In this document: positions 1-10,048 of the stretch, in pieces
How the letters are laid out: each line of letters starts with the position of its first letter
How positions within the stretch are numbered: position 1 is the stretch's first letter
DNA from: Phaseolus vulgaris
Taxonomy: Eukaryota > Streptophyta > Magnoliopsida > Fabales > Fabaceae
Assembly (NCBI RefSeq): GCF_000499845.2
Contig: NC_023758.2
Location: 12,001,927 to 12,065,926, forward strand
DNA length: 64,000 nt
Direction: 5' to 3'
The notes under the pieces: generated by a model
Databases searched by the model: none
Told to the model about the DNA's origin: nothing
What the model saw: the letters and a program-made list of their open reading frames with translations, nothing else
Position numbers and translations under genes: made by a program

Positions 1-867
1 GAAATTAAAGAGTTCAAAGGATAGAGAGAATGCACACAGAGGTTTACACTGGTTCACTCTTAAACCAAGAGGTACATCCAGTCTTCCCAGAAACCACTGC
101 GGAATCCACTAAGCAATCAACCCTAGATTACTTACAACACCACCAAAAGAAGTGACCTTGATCCCCTCAAGACTCACACTTCCTTTGGCTCAGCACAAAC
201 ACCACTAAGAATGCTGATCTTGACAACCTCAAGAACAAACAACACTTCTCAGCTTCACACACAGAGTTTCTTCAAAGTACAAAAGGATTACACTTGTTAC
301 AGAAAAGATCTGAAATCAATGCAAGATGAAAATCCTATATCACACTCTCTTTGATCAAAGCAATCTCCAACTCTTCAAAAGCAAAATCAGTGAAAAACTC
401 AAATCTGTTTTTTTTATTAAATCTCAGTTCTTGTTTGTTACAGAAACTGAACAAACTATTTATTGCATTCAAAGACTGGTCAAAGCATTTAAAACTGGAG
501 CGTAAACAGTTTTCTGTTATGGTTCCAAAACAAACAAATGGTTGAATGCTCGAATCAATCGGTTGTTTTAGTTTGACAGCAAGTCAACCATTAAAAACAG
601 TTTTCAACCCTTCTAAAAACACCTAAGTATAAAACAATCGGTTGTTTCGACAAAACAACAGGTTGTTTTTCACTTAGTTTGAAAAACACTTTTCAATTAA
701 AAAGTTTCAGAATGCTTAAGCTTTGGATTCAATCAAGAGTGGATTTACACAAATAATCTACCCCAGATCCTATCTAAAGACAGCTCAACAACAACAAGCA
801 TATCTAGCCTTCCATCAACCTTCAAAGGGTTTTGATTCTTCAAAGCTTGAACACACTTGATTCAACA
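1..867 (-). repeat. Copia-1 3' LTR (partial)
   Basis: Positions 1-867 repeat about 5626-6539. The inner end, ttcaaca at 861-867, matches the outer end of the other LTR (6533-6539). About 210 bp of the LTR lie left of the window. It holds several copies of AATCGGTTGTTT. Confidence 0.92.
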
Positions 868-880
868 ATCTCCCCCTATT
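868..880 (-). other. Polypurine tract of Copia-1
   Basis: On the minus strand this reads AATAGGGGGAGAT directly before the LTR that begins TGTTGAATC. This is where plus-strand DNA synthesis would be primed. Confidence 0.8.
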
Positions 881-1217
881 AGATGAAGAAAAATCCCTGG
901 TTGCTTGTGTTGGATTGATTGAATCTAAAGCAGTTCCTGCAAAAACAGTATATATATAATCCAATGCTTCCTACAACAGCAGGTTGGATTTTCACATATT
1001 GAAAACAATATTCCAGACAAACAATCGGTTGTTTACACGAAACAATCGGTTGTTTCTATCAGCAGAAGCAGAAACAATTTTGATATAAGAGATTTCTGCA
1101 GTTTTAAACAATTCCAGAGACAGATACACAAGAACCAATCAATTCTCCCCCTATTTGTCTTCACAAATAAACTCTAACAGATATTAAAACAGATTTAGGA
1201 AAGATTTTGAAGGTCAA

Positions 1218-1943
1218 GGATACCTAACTCATTTCGCAAAAGAAGAACCTCTCTTTCGGTAATGGTTTTGTGAAGATATAAGCTAGCTGCAGTTTTGTCT
1301 CTACAAACTTCACTTCACAGTCCCCATTGCTTACATGATCCCTAATGAAATGATGGCGTATCTCAATATGCTTAGTTCTTGAGTGCTGAATCTAATTTTT
1401 GGTAAGATTGATAGCACTTGTATTGTCACACATCAAAGGGACCTTGCTGATTTGCAATCCAAAGTCTGCAAGTTGTTGTTTGAGCCATAGGATTTGTGCA
1501 CAACAGCTTCCAGAAGCTATGTACTCAGCCTCAGCAGTAGAGAGAGACACACATGCTTGCTTCTTGCTATGCCATGAGATGAGGCTTGAACCAAGAAGGT
1601 GACAAGTGCCACTTGTGCTTTTCCTATCTAGCTTGTATCCTGCAAAATCAGAATCTAAATAGCCAATTAAATGAATGAGAGAGTGAGAATGATACCATAA
1701 CCCAACAATTGATGTTCCTTTGATATATTTCAGAATTCTCTTTGCAGCTTTGAAGTGTGACTCCTTAGGATTTGCTTGATATCTTGCACAAAGACATACC
1801 ACAAACATAATGTCTGGTCTACTTGCTGTTAGATAGAGAAAAGAGCCAATCAAACCTCTGTATTTAGTTTGATCTACCCCTTTTCCAGCACATCTGCATC
1901 CATGTAGCAACTTGATGGCATAGGTGTGCTTGCTTCCTTGCAA
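1218..1943 (-). pseudogene. Copia-1 RNase H domain, broken
   Basis: The minus-strand frame 1943-1392 shows copia RNase H motifs: GLIGSFLYLTASRPDIMF, then DRKSTSGTCHLLG, SLSTAEAEYIASG and LMCDNTSAINL. It joins the RT frame with a frame change near 1874-1943. A TAG after LTKN (about 1390) interrupts it. Past the stop the homology continues ([24 protein letters not shown]) to about 1218, so the 3' end of pol is present but out of use. RNase H would remove the RNA strand during reverse transcription. Confidence 0.85.
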
Positions 1944-3793
1944 TTCTCCATTTCAAATTTCTTGAGAATCTCTTTACAATACTTTGATTGGCATAGAAGG
2001 ATTCCATCCTTTGTTTGCTTAACCTGCAATCCAAGAAAGAAAGACAATTCTCCCATCATAGACATTTCAAACTCACCTTTCATAGCAACCACAAATTCTT
2101 CACACAAACTATCTTGTGTAGCACCAAAGATGTTGTCATCTACATAGATTTGCACAAGGATAATTTCAGAATTTGACTTTTTGATGAAGAGAGTCTTGTC
2201 AATCATTCCCCTTTCATAGCCATGAGACAGCAAGAAGTTGCTAAGCCTTTCATACCACTGCCTTGGAGCTTGCTTCAACCCATACAAAGCCTTTTTCAGC
2301 TTGAAGACATGATTGGGATATTGATGATCTTCAAAGCCCGGTGGTTGATCCACATACACTTCCTCATTGATGTAGCCATTCAAAAAAGGACTATTGACAT
2401 CCATTTGAAAGAGTTTAAAACCACTCATACATGAAAAAGCCAGCAACAACCTCATAGCCTCCAATCTTGCAACAGGAGCAAAGGTTTCACCATAATCAAT
2501 TCCCTCCTCTTGATTGTAGCCTTTGGCAACTAGCCTTGCTTTGTTCCTTGTGATGACACCATCCTCATCCAGTTTGTTTCTGAACACCCACTTCGAACCA
2601 ATGATGTTCATCTCAGCTGTTTTAGGGACAAGAAACCATACCTCATTCCTTGCAAACTGATTCAGCTCTTCATGCACAGCTTCAACCCATTTTTCATCCT
2701 TGAGAGCTTCATCAATTGACTTTGGTTCAATTTGAGAGACAAAAGCAGTGTGCCTGCAGAAGTTTGAGATGGAGCTACGTGCAGAGACACCTTCCTTTAT
2801 CTTCCCAATGATGTTCTCCACTGACATATCTCTAGGAATCCTCCATTCTTTGGGCAACTCACTCTGCTGCAGAATTTCAATCGGTTGTTTTTCTGCACAG
2901 ATGTCTAGCTTCTCCAAATTGATGTTCTTCTCATCCTCTTCAGCATTGTTCTTCGACATTTGAATGCTTTTGCGATCCACCTCATCAAAGACAACATGAA
3001 CAAACTCTTCTACAGTCATTAGCCTCTTGTTGTAGATTTTGTATGCATGACTTGTTAGAGAATAGCCTATGAAGATACCATGATCAACTTTTTCATCAAA
3101 CTTCCCTAGGTTTTCCTTTCCATTGTTGAGAACAAAACAGCTGCAACCGAAAACTCTGAGATGATTGATGTTTGGTTTCCTTCCATTGAAGAGTTCATAA
3201 AGAGTCTTCTTCAGAATTGGCCTAATTATCACTCTATTCATCACATAACAAGAGGTGCTCATTGCATCAGCCCAAAAATACTTAGGAAGAGAAGATTCAC
3301 TTAGCATTGTTCTAGCTAGCTCTTCAAGGGACCTGTTCTTCCTCTCAACCACACTATTCTGTTGTGGAGTTCTTGAAGCAGAGAAATTATGCAGAATTCT
3401 CATCTTTTCACAGAACTTGCTGAACTTCTCATCTTTTCTTATAGAGCCTATGTTGTTGTTCTTTGTATTTTGCAATCTTCTTGCAAGCTTCTTGAATGCA
3501 GAAAAGGCATCACTTTTTGATTCCAAGAAGAGAGTCCAAGTGAACCTAGAAAAATCATCCACAATAACAAGAGCATAGTAGTTTCCACCAAGGCTCATGG
3601 TTCTTGAAGGTCCAAAAAGATCCATGTGAAGTAGCTCAAGAGGTTTTAAAGAAGAAACAACATTTTTTATTTTAAAAGAGTTTTTCACTTGTTTCCCCTT
3701 TTGGCAAGCTTCACAAATACGGTCCTTCTCAAACTTGAGCTTTGGCAGCCCAATCACAAGATCTTTAGAAATTAACTTGTTCAAGTGATTCAT
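1874..3793 (-). pseudogene. Copia-1 integrase and reverse transcriptase
   Basis: A 639-codon frame. The integrase zinc-finger remnant ([10 protein letters not shown]) is followed by LLHMDLFGP with the first catalytic Asp, VDDFSRFTW, and the TPQQNSVVERKNRS box with the Glu. Between them, compared with the usual D-(H/N)-G-x-E-F box, an in-frame gap removes about seven residues just after the second Asp (IRKDEKFSKFC). Reverse transcriptase follows: KWVFRNKLDEDG, NKARLVAKGYNQ, the MDVNSPFLNG variant, ALYGLKQAPRQWYERL and YVDDNIFGA. The gap argues against integrase activity; RT motifs are mostly kept. It is separated from the protease frame by a stop/frame change at about 3794-3824. Confidence 0.9.
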
Positions 3794-3823
3794 GTGAATG
3801 TGAGCAATTCTTCTATGCCAAAG

Positions 3824-4228
3824 CTAAGACTCATCATGCTTGGATAGAAGACAACCAATTGAACAAGGTGAAAAGACATCTAGAAGATAAACATTATTGA
3901 TTCTCTTACCAATCAACATTACCTCTTTTGTGTTGGGAAGACAGATTTCACAAGAGTTTGTTTTGAAGATAACCTGATATCCTTTGTCACACAATTGACT
4001 AATGCTAAACAGATTGTGCTTTAATCCTTCTACATAGAGAACATCATGAATGACCAAGATATATTTGTCTCCTATGAATCCTCTCCCAAGAATCCTCCCC
4101 TTGTTGTTGTCCCCATAAGTAACGTGCCCTTCTTGCTTAAAGGAGATGCTTAGAAACTTTGATTTGTCCCCAGTCATGTGCTTGGAGCACCCACTGTCCA
4201 GGTACCATTGTTGCATGGTCTCCTCCAA
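3824..4228 (-). pseudogene. Copia-1 protease and pre-integrase segment
   Basis: This frame carries WYLDSGCSKHMTGD, the DSG aspartic-protease signature of copia elements, near its start, then DVLYVEGLKHNLFSISQLCD and a GAG-pre-integrase-like tail. In the family the protease cuts the polyprotein. Here it lies in its own frame, out of phase with the gag frame to its right and separated by a stop from the integrase frame to its left, so the polyprotein is fragmented. Confidence 0.85.
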
Positions 4229-4285
4229 GGTTTCCTACAAAGAAGATTTTCAAGTACAAAGATTTGGTCCCCTTATGAATGTGGG

Positions 4286-5374
4286 TCAATTTGTTTTACA
4301 TTCATCATTTGAACCTTTACTACACTTGGGAATCCACTTCATAAAGCCCCTAGGAACAACATATTTTCTGATTTTACAGAATCTGACAGAATGGCCTCTT
4401 TTCATGCAATAGAAGCATGTAACAATCGATTGTTTCGACAATCCAATCGGTTGTTTTTCTGCCAGTTTTGAAAATGACTTTGAAAATATATCTTGCTTGT
4501 TCTGTGGGTTAAAACCCAATCCAGCTTTTCCAAAAACACAGTTTTGAGATGCCAAGACATTCTCAAAGTTGGATTGACCTTTAGAAAGCTTATCCACAGT
4601 TTTAACAAGATAATGGACTTTCTTTTCAAGATTTTCGCAATTTTCACAAATAAGAGTATCACACTTGCAAAAGGAGTTTTTGTAAACTATTTCTAGGTTT
4701 TCAAAATCTGTTTTTGAATTTTCCAATTCCTCTTCCAGTGTTTTGACTTTGTTTTCAAGCCAGCTATTCATTCCCTTTAACCGGTTGTTCAAGAGGACCA
4801 ATCGGTTGGCTTCTTCATGTGTTTCTTGAAAGGCTTGAAGCAATTGACTATAATTTTCAGAGTTTGAGGAGTTAAAAGAACTTACACTACTTGAGTCATC
4901 TTCCTTTTTGGCCATGAAGCAGAGGTTGAGGCTTTTTCTGTTTTGTCTCCTTTTCCTTCATGCTTGACTTCTTGACCTTACTTCCTTTGATTCATTGATG
5001 TTCCCATGAGTAGCATTGAGTGTGTCCTACATCTCTTTAGCAGTTTTACATTTTGATATCCTGAAAAACTCATTAGTATCCAGTGCATAAGCTATTATGT
5101 TTTGAGTAGTAAAATCAAGCTTGACCATCTTACATTCTTCATTGGTTCATTGGGAACAAGGTTTTGCAATAAAAGAACCATTCTTTTTAAGCTTTGGAAT
5201 GAAAGGACCATTCTCGATTGAATCCCAAATTCCTTGATCAATAGATTCAACAAAGATTTTCATTCTAGCCTCCCAATACTTGTAATTCAATCCACAGAAT
5301 AAAGGTGGTTTGTACATTGAAGCACCTTCCTCAAAAGATAGTTTTTCAGCCATAGAAAAAGATTTTCGGATCAA
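4286..5374 (-). pseudogene. Copia-1 gag, fragmented
   Basis: There are two frames. 5374-5147 begins MIRKSFSMAEKLSFEEG and holds the gag N-terminal motif PPLFCGLNYKYWEARMKIF. 4915-4286 holds a Ser/Asn-rich coiled-coil segment (about 70 residues rich in L, E, N) and a CCHC zinc knuckle, CFYCMKRGHSVRFC (CX2CX4HX4C), which would bind RNA. About 230 bp between them are not open in either frame, so gag has lost its middle. The in-coding repeats of AATCGGTTGTTT (4444) and AATCGATTGTTT (4426) match those in the LTR. Confidence 0.85.
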
Positions 5375-5393
5375 ACTTGATTATCTTTCAAGT

Positions 5394-5411
5394 ACCAAGC
5401 TCTTGATGCCA
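5394..5411 (-). other. Primer-binding site of Copia-1
   Basis: On the minus strand, two bases inside the 5' LTR, it reads TGGCATCAAGAGCTTGG. This is close to the initiator-tRNA-Met site TGGTATCAGAGC used by plant copia elements. Confidence 0.8.
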
Positions 5412-5413
5412 AT

Positions 5414-6539
5414 TGTTAGAATGTATGACTTTAAACTAGAGGGGGGATGAATGGTTTAAAGAGGGTTTTCACAAACTTTTAAGTCTAGAATGAAATCACT
5501 TCGAGAAAACTTGATTAAGAAATCAGTTTGCCAAAAACACAAAGCTAATAAACACAGCACCAGAAAAACAATCGGTTGTTTCGCAGAAACAATCGGTTGT
5601 TTATACTAGTTCACAAATATAAACTGAAATTAAAGAGTTCAAGGGATAGAGAGAATGCACACAGAGGTTTATACTGGTTCACTCTTAAAACAATAGCGAC
5701 ATCCAGTCTTCCCAGAAACCACTGGGGAATCCACTAAGCAATCAACCTTATATTACTTACAACACCACCAAAGAAGTGACCTTGATCCCCTCAAGACACA
5801 CACTTTCCTTTGGCTCAGCTCAAACACCACTAAGAATGTTGATCTTGACAACCTCAAGAACACACAACACTTCTCAGCTTCACACACAAAGTTTCTTCAA
5901 AGTACAAAAGGATTACACTTGTTACAGAAAAGATCTGAAATCAATACAAGATGAAAATCCTATATCACACTCTCTTTGATCAAAGCGATCTCAAAGCAAT
6001 CTCCAACTCTTCAAAAGAAAAATCAGTGAAAAACTCAATTTTTTTTTTATTAAATCTCAATTCTTGTTTGTTACATAAACTGAACAAACTATTTATTGCA
6101 TTCAAAGACTGGTCAAAACATTTAAAATTGGAGCGTAATCAGTTATAAAATCATTTAATGCTCAGTCAAAGCACAAAACAGTTTTCTGTTATGGTCCCAA
6201 AACAAATAATCGGTTGAATGCTCGAATCAATCGGTTGTTTTGGTTTGACAACAAGTCAACCATCAAAAACAGTTTTCAACCTTTCTAAAAACACCTAAGT
6301 ATAAAACAATCGGTTGTTTCGACAAAACAACAGGTTGTTTTTCACTTAGTTTGAAAAACATTTTTCAATTAAAAGGTTTGAGAATGCTTAAGCTTTGGAT
6401 TCAATCAAGAGTGGATTTACACAAATAATCTACCCCAGATCCTATGTAAAGACAGCTCAGCAACAACAAGCATATCTAGCCTTCCATCAACTTTCAAAGG
6501 GTTTGGATTCTTCAAAGCCTTAACACACTTGATTCAACA
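5414..6539 (-). repeat. Copia-1 5' LTR (1126 bp)
   Basis: On the plus strand it runs from TGTTAGAATG (5414) to TTCAACA (6539), with TG...CA ends. It matches 1-867 over its right-hand part. The flanking 5 bp at 6540-6544 are cctat, the expected target-site duplication if the missing left end carries the same bases. Confidence 0.92.
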
Positions 6540-9049
6540 CCTATTAACTGTGAGAGGTATAGAAGCGAACCGGGATGAATGTACAACGATCATAGAAATG
6601 AGAAGTTCGACTAATGTGAAGGAAGTACAACAACTAACCGGGTGCATGGTCGCCATGTCTTGTTTCTTATCAACAAATGGAGATAAAAAGATATCCTTAT
6701 TTCCAATGTCTTAAGAGAAATAACCGTTTTATGTGGACAGATGAATGCGAAAAAGCTTTCGCCAAGTTAAAGGAATACTTGGCTAGTCCCCTAGTTCTCG
6801 ATAAACCGACTTTGGGAATCCCTATTCGTCTATATTTTTCAATAAAAGATCGGACTATCAGTTCGGTTATTTTGCAAGAGCAGGAGAAGATCTAAAAGCC
6901 ATACTATTTCGTAAGCAAGGTGCTACAAGGACTAGAGGTTCGGTATCAAGCTATTGAAAAAGCTACTTTAGCTGTGGTGTTCACAACTCAGCGACTTCGT
7001 CATTACTTTCAAAGCTTCACTGTGATTGTAATGACCGACCTGCCCATCCATAAGGTTCTGCAAAAGCCTGACATTGCAGGTCAGATGGTTCGTTGGGTGG
7101 TTGAGTTGTCTGAGTTCGACATATAGTACGAATCATGAGGGCTAATTAAATGCCATGTATATGCAGATTTCATGGTAGAACTTTCATCCAAGGACTCCCT
7201 GTCTGACCCAGACGATTTCTAATGGGTCTTTTCAGTTGATGGGTCCTCCAACCTACAAGGGAGCGGAGCTGGAGTCAACTAGAAGGACCAAATGGGCTAT
7301 TAATCGAACAGACCCTTAAATCTGCATTAAGGTGAGCAACAACCAAGCTGAGTATGAAGCCTTGATAGCAGAAATGTTGCTGGCAAAGGAGTTGAGAGCT
7401 CAACGCTTGTTGGCGAAAAGTGACTCACTGCTCGTAACCGAGCAAGTCACAGGAGAGTATCAGGCCAATGACCCACAACTAGCTTCGTACCTCAGGTATG
7501 TGAAGATCCTAAGAGCAGCTTTCTCTATATTTGACCTTGTTCATGTCCTTGGAGAACAAAATTCTCGAGCGAACTTGTTGTCTAAGTTGGCTAACTTGGG
7601 AAAAGGAGGTCGACAGAGGTTAGTAATCCAGGAAACCTTGAAATCGCCTAGGACAACCACATAGGAGTTGTACAAGGTTGACCATTTGGAGGTCTTGCAG
7701 ATCAGCCTAGAACAAGGGAGAAGACATCGATCGATGATCCAAGAAACCCTAAAAGTCCCGAGAATAACCATTCACGAACTTCCTGAAGATGAACATTAGG
7801 AGGTTATGCAAATCAAAACCAAGGATACATGGCTAACACCTTATAAACAATATTTCGCTGACAAATTAATTCCCTCCGAGCTCGTAAAGGCCAAAATTAT
7901 CAAGAGGAACAGTCGGTATATCCTGATAGATGAGAACCTATTTCGTTAAGGTTATACTCGTCCACTCCTCACTTGTGTAAGTGTAGACCAATGTACCCGG
8001 ATAATGTCTGAACTTCACGAGGGTGTTTGTGGCAGTCACATCGGTGGACGAGCTCTCTCGTTGAAAATTATTTAAGCAGGGTACTATTGGCCGACGATGA
8101 AGGAAGATTGCGGGAAATATGTCCAGTGATGTGAACAACGTCAGAAGCACGCCAATTGGTGACACGCACCAGCTAAGGAGTTGCGATCGATTTACAACCC
8201 ATGGCCTTTCCATATGTGGGGAATACACATTTTGGGCCCTTTCCCTTTGGCCATACGCCAGATGAAATACCTCATCGTCGCCATTGAGTATATTACTAAG
8301 TGGATTGAAACTGAATTGGTTGCACAAATAACTTCTCACAAAGTCCGACATTTTGTATGGAAGAACATTGTGTGCTGCTTTGGGATTCCGAGACACTTAA
8401 TATCTAACAATGGAACCCAATTTGCCAACCAACAGTTGGGAAAGTTGTGCACGAAGCTTGGGATAAAGCAGATCTTCCCCTCGGTAGAACACCCACAAAC
8501 GAATGGGCAGACCGAGTTGGCCAATAGGGTCCTTGAGAGGACTAAAAAGTAGACTAGAAAAGGCGAAAGGAAACTGGTTAGAAGAAATTCCAAGAATTTT
8601 GTGGTCCTATCACACAACTTCATAATCAACACCAAAAGAATTGCCATTCAGTTTGGTGTATGGGTCAGATGCTATAATACCAGTGGAAGTACAAGAAAAT
8701 TCTCCTAGATTTCAAATTTTCGTCACTGAAGAATCCAACGAAGGATGAAAAATGAACTTAGATTTGTTGGAAGAAGTACGTGATCACGCCCATATAAACT
8801 CAGAAACCTTAAAGAGAATGGTGGAGTTAAGACACAAGACCAAAATGAAACCTCGGTAGTTCAAGGTCGCCGATTTGGTTGTGAGGAAGGCCCACCCCTA
8901 TCAGATTGGGAATAAGTTATCTCCGAATCGACTGGTCCATTCCGCGTGGTCGAGGTACTCGGGAACGACGCATATAAGTTGGAAACTGTGGAGGGAGGAG
9001 CTATCCACGAACGTGGAATGCAACAAATCTCAAGTTTTATTTCAATTAA
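6540..9049 (+). pseudogene. Gypsy-A pol remnant: RT end, RNase H, integrase
   Basis: Homology starts exactly at the Copia-1 border with LLTVRGIEAN, the RT motif after the YVDD box. It continues as RSSTNVKEVQQLTG, WTDECEKAFAKLKEYL, YQAIEKATLAVVF, RNase H (NNQAEYEALIAEM at 7332), and integrase (ELHEGVCGSHIGGRA, ITKWIETELVAQI, HPQTNGQTELANRVL). It ends with PRTWNATNLKFYFN and a TAA at 9047-9049. Frames shift many times and stops interrupt every domain. Both integrase aspartates are changed: GIHILGP for the usual GMDILGP and ISNNGTQF for ISDNGTQF. It is therefore an old, inactive copy. Confidence 0.88.
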
Positions 9050-9189
9050 GATACCTAGATTTTCATTTATTTCCTTTGAACACTATGTTTCTATGTGAGG
9101 TGACACTCTTTTTCTCTCAAAGGGAGTTTTTTTAATGAGCTCACCCAATAGTAAATTTGTTCTTTGGAGAGATGGGTGAAATAAGTTAA

Positions 9190-9600
9190 CTTGAATTGAA
9201 TAGCGTAGTCACCCGAGATGGCACACGGTAAGACGACCTAACTCGGTGTAAGCATGATTACCCGAGTATAGGCACCTTATGAGATGAATTGGTTTAAGCG
9301 GGTGACGTTGTTCGTGATGGCACACGATAAGACGATCTAACTTGGTGTAAACACAATTACCTGAGTATTGGCGCCCTGTGAGATGAATTAGTTTGAACAA
9401 ATGAATTATTTGATTTAGCACATGGTAATACAATCTAACTCAGAACGAATGAAGTCATCCGAGTAAAGACGCCATGTGAGATGAATTAGTTTAAACAGGT
9501 GTAGTTATCCAAATAGCACAAGGTAAGACGATCTAGCTCAGAACAAACGTATTTGTTCGAACAGGCGCCCCGTGAGGTGGGTTAACTTGGAATAGATATG
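9190..9600. repeat. Tandem repeat, about 98 bp x 4, in the 3' region of Gypsy-A
   Basis: The anchor gcacacggtaagacga recurs with changes at 9221, 9320, 9418 and 9516, giving spacings of 99, 98 and 98 bp. The units share blocks such as gatctaactc and tgagatgaatta. The array lies 140 bp after the pol stop, where Gypsy-C and Gypsy-B also carry tandem arrays of unrelated sequence. No gene is seen at 9050-9190. Confidence 0.85.
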
Positions 9601-10048
9601 GTAATTGCGTGGTAAAACTACCCTGATTGGAGGCATATATCGTCAAAGCTCATTATCTTGACAAGACCGAACTCATATTACACCTCTTGATGACTGGAGA
9701 AACGAATTGTGTTGAAAATATCCAAACAAACGATGGACAAATTGAATTGAAGGGGAAACAACTCGACCAATTCGAAAGGTATCGATTTTTAAAAGGTTAT
9801 CCTTTTTGTTAAGAACTAATATCGTTTATGACTTTCGTCCCACTAGTTTAGTAAAGATTACGTTGATCATGTTATGTTTAGGGTATAAAAGGTAAGTTAG
9901 CTCAATTGGCAAAGCATTTTTGCATACATTCATAGCACTATAAGTAAAGCCTTTTGATTCCAAAATAATAATCGTCTTAGAATTGTCTAAAGTTTTGAAG
10001 TGCCGAATAAATGTTAGCAAAGAGTCCAAGCATAAATTAGTTCAATAG
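9601..10048. other. Gypsy-A spacer with a tRNA-like stretch
   Basis: No gene is seen. At 9898-9909 TAGCTCAATTGG fits a pol III A box, and TTGATTCCA at 9954-9962 is a weak B box 56 bp downstream. This could be a SINE head or chance. The rest is AT-rich spacer between the tandem array and the antisense gene. Confidence 0.35.

Larger units (their letters stand above)
1..6539 (-). mobile_element. Copia-1: Ty1/copia LTR retrotransposon, degenerate, left LTR cut by window edge
   Basis: Minus-strand element bounded by two related LTRs (1-867 partial; 5414-6539). Read on the minus strand the order is LTR, PBS, gag with CCHC knuckle, protease, integrase, reverse transcriptase, RNase H, polypurine tract, LTR, which is the copia order. 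The wording of integrase and RNase H (ADAMSTSCYVMNRV, SGSCCAQILWLKQQ) resembles the SIRE/Tork side of plant copia; the lineage is inferred. The LTRs differ by many substitutions and indels, including about 35 bp present near 6140-6175 but missing near 505, so the insertion is not recent. The 881-1217 stretch is the non-coding 3' leader. The element interrupts Gypsy-A pol at 6540; a target-site duplication cannot be confirmed because the left end is outside the window. Confidence 0.93.
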
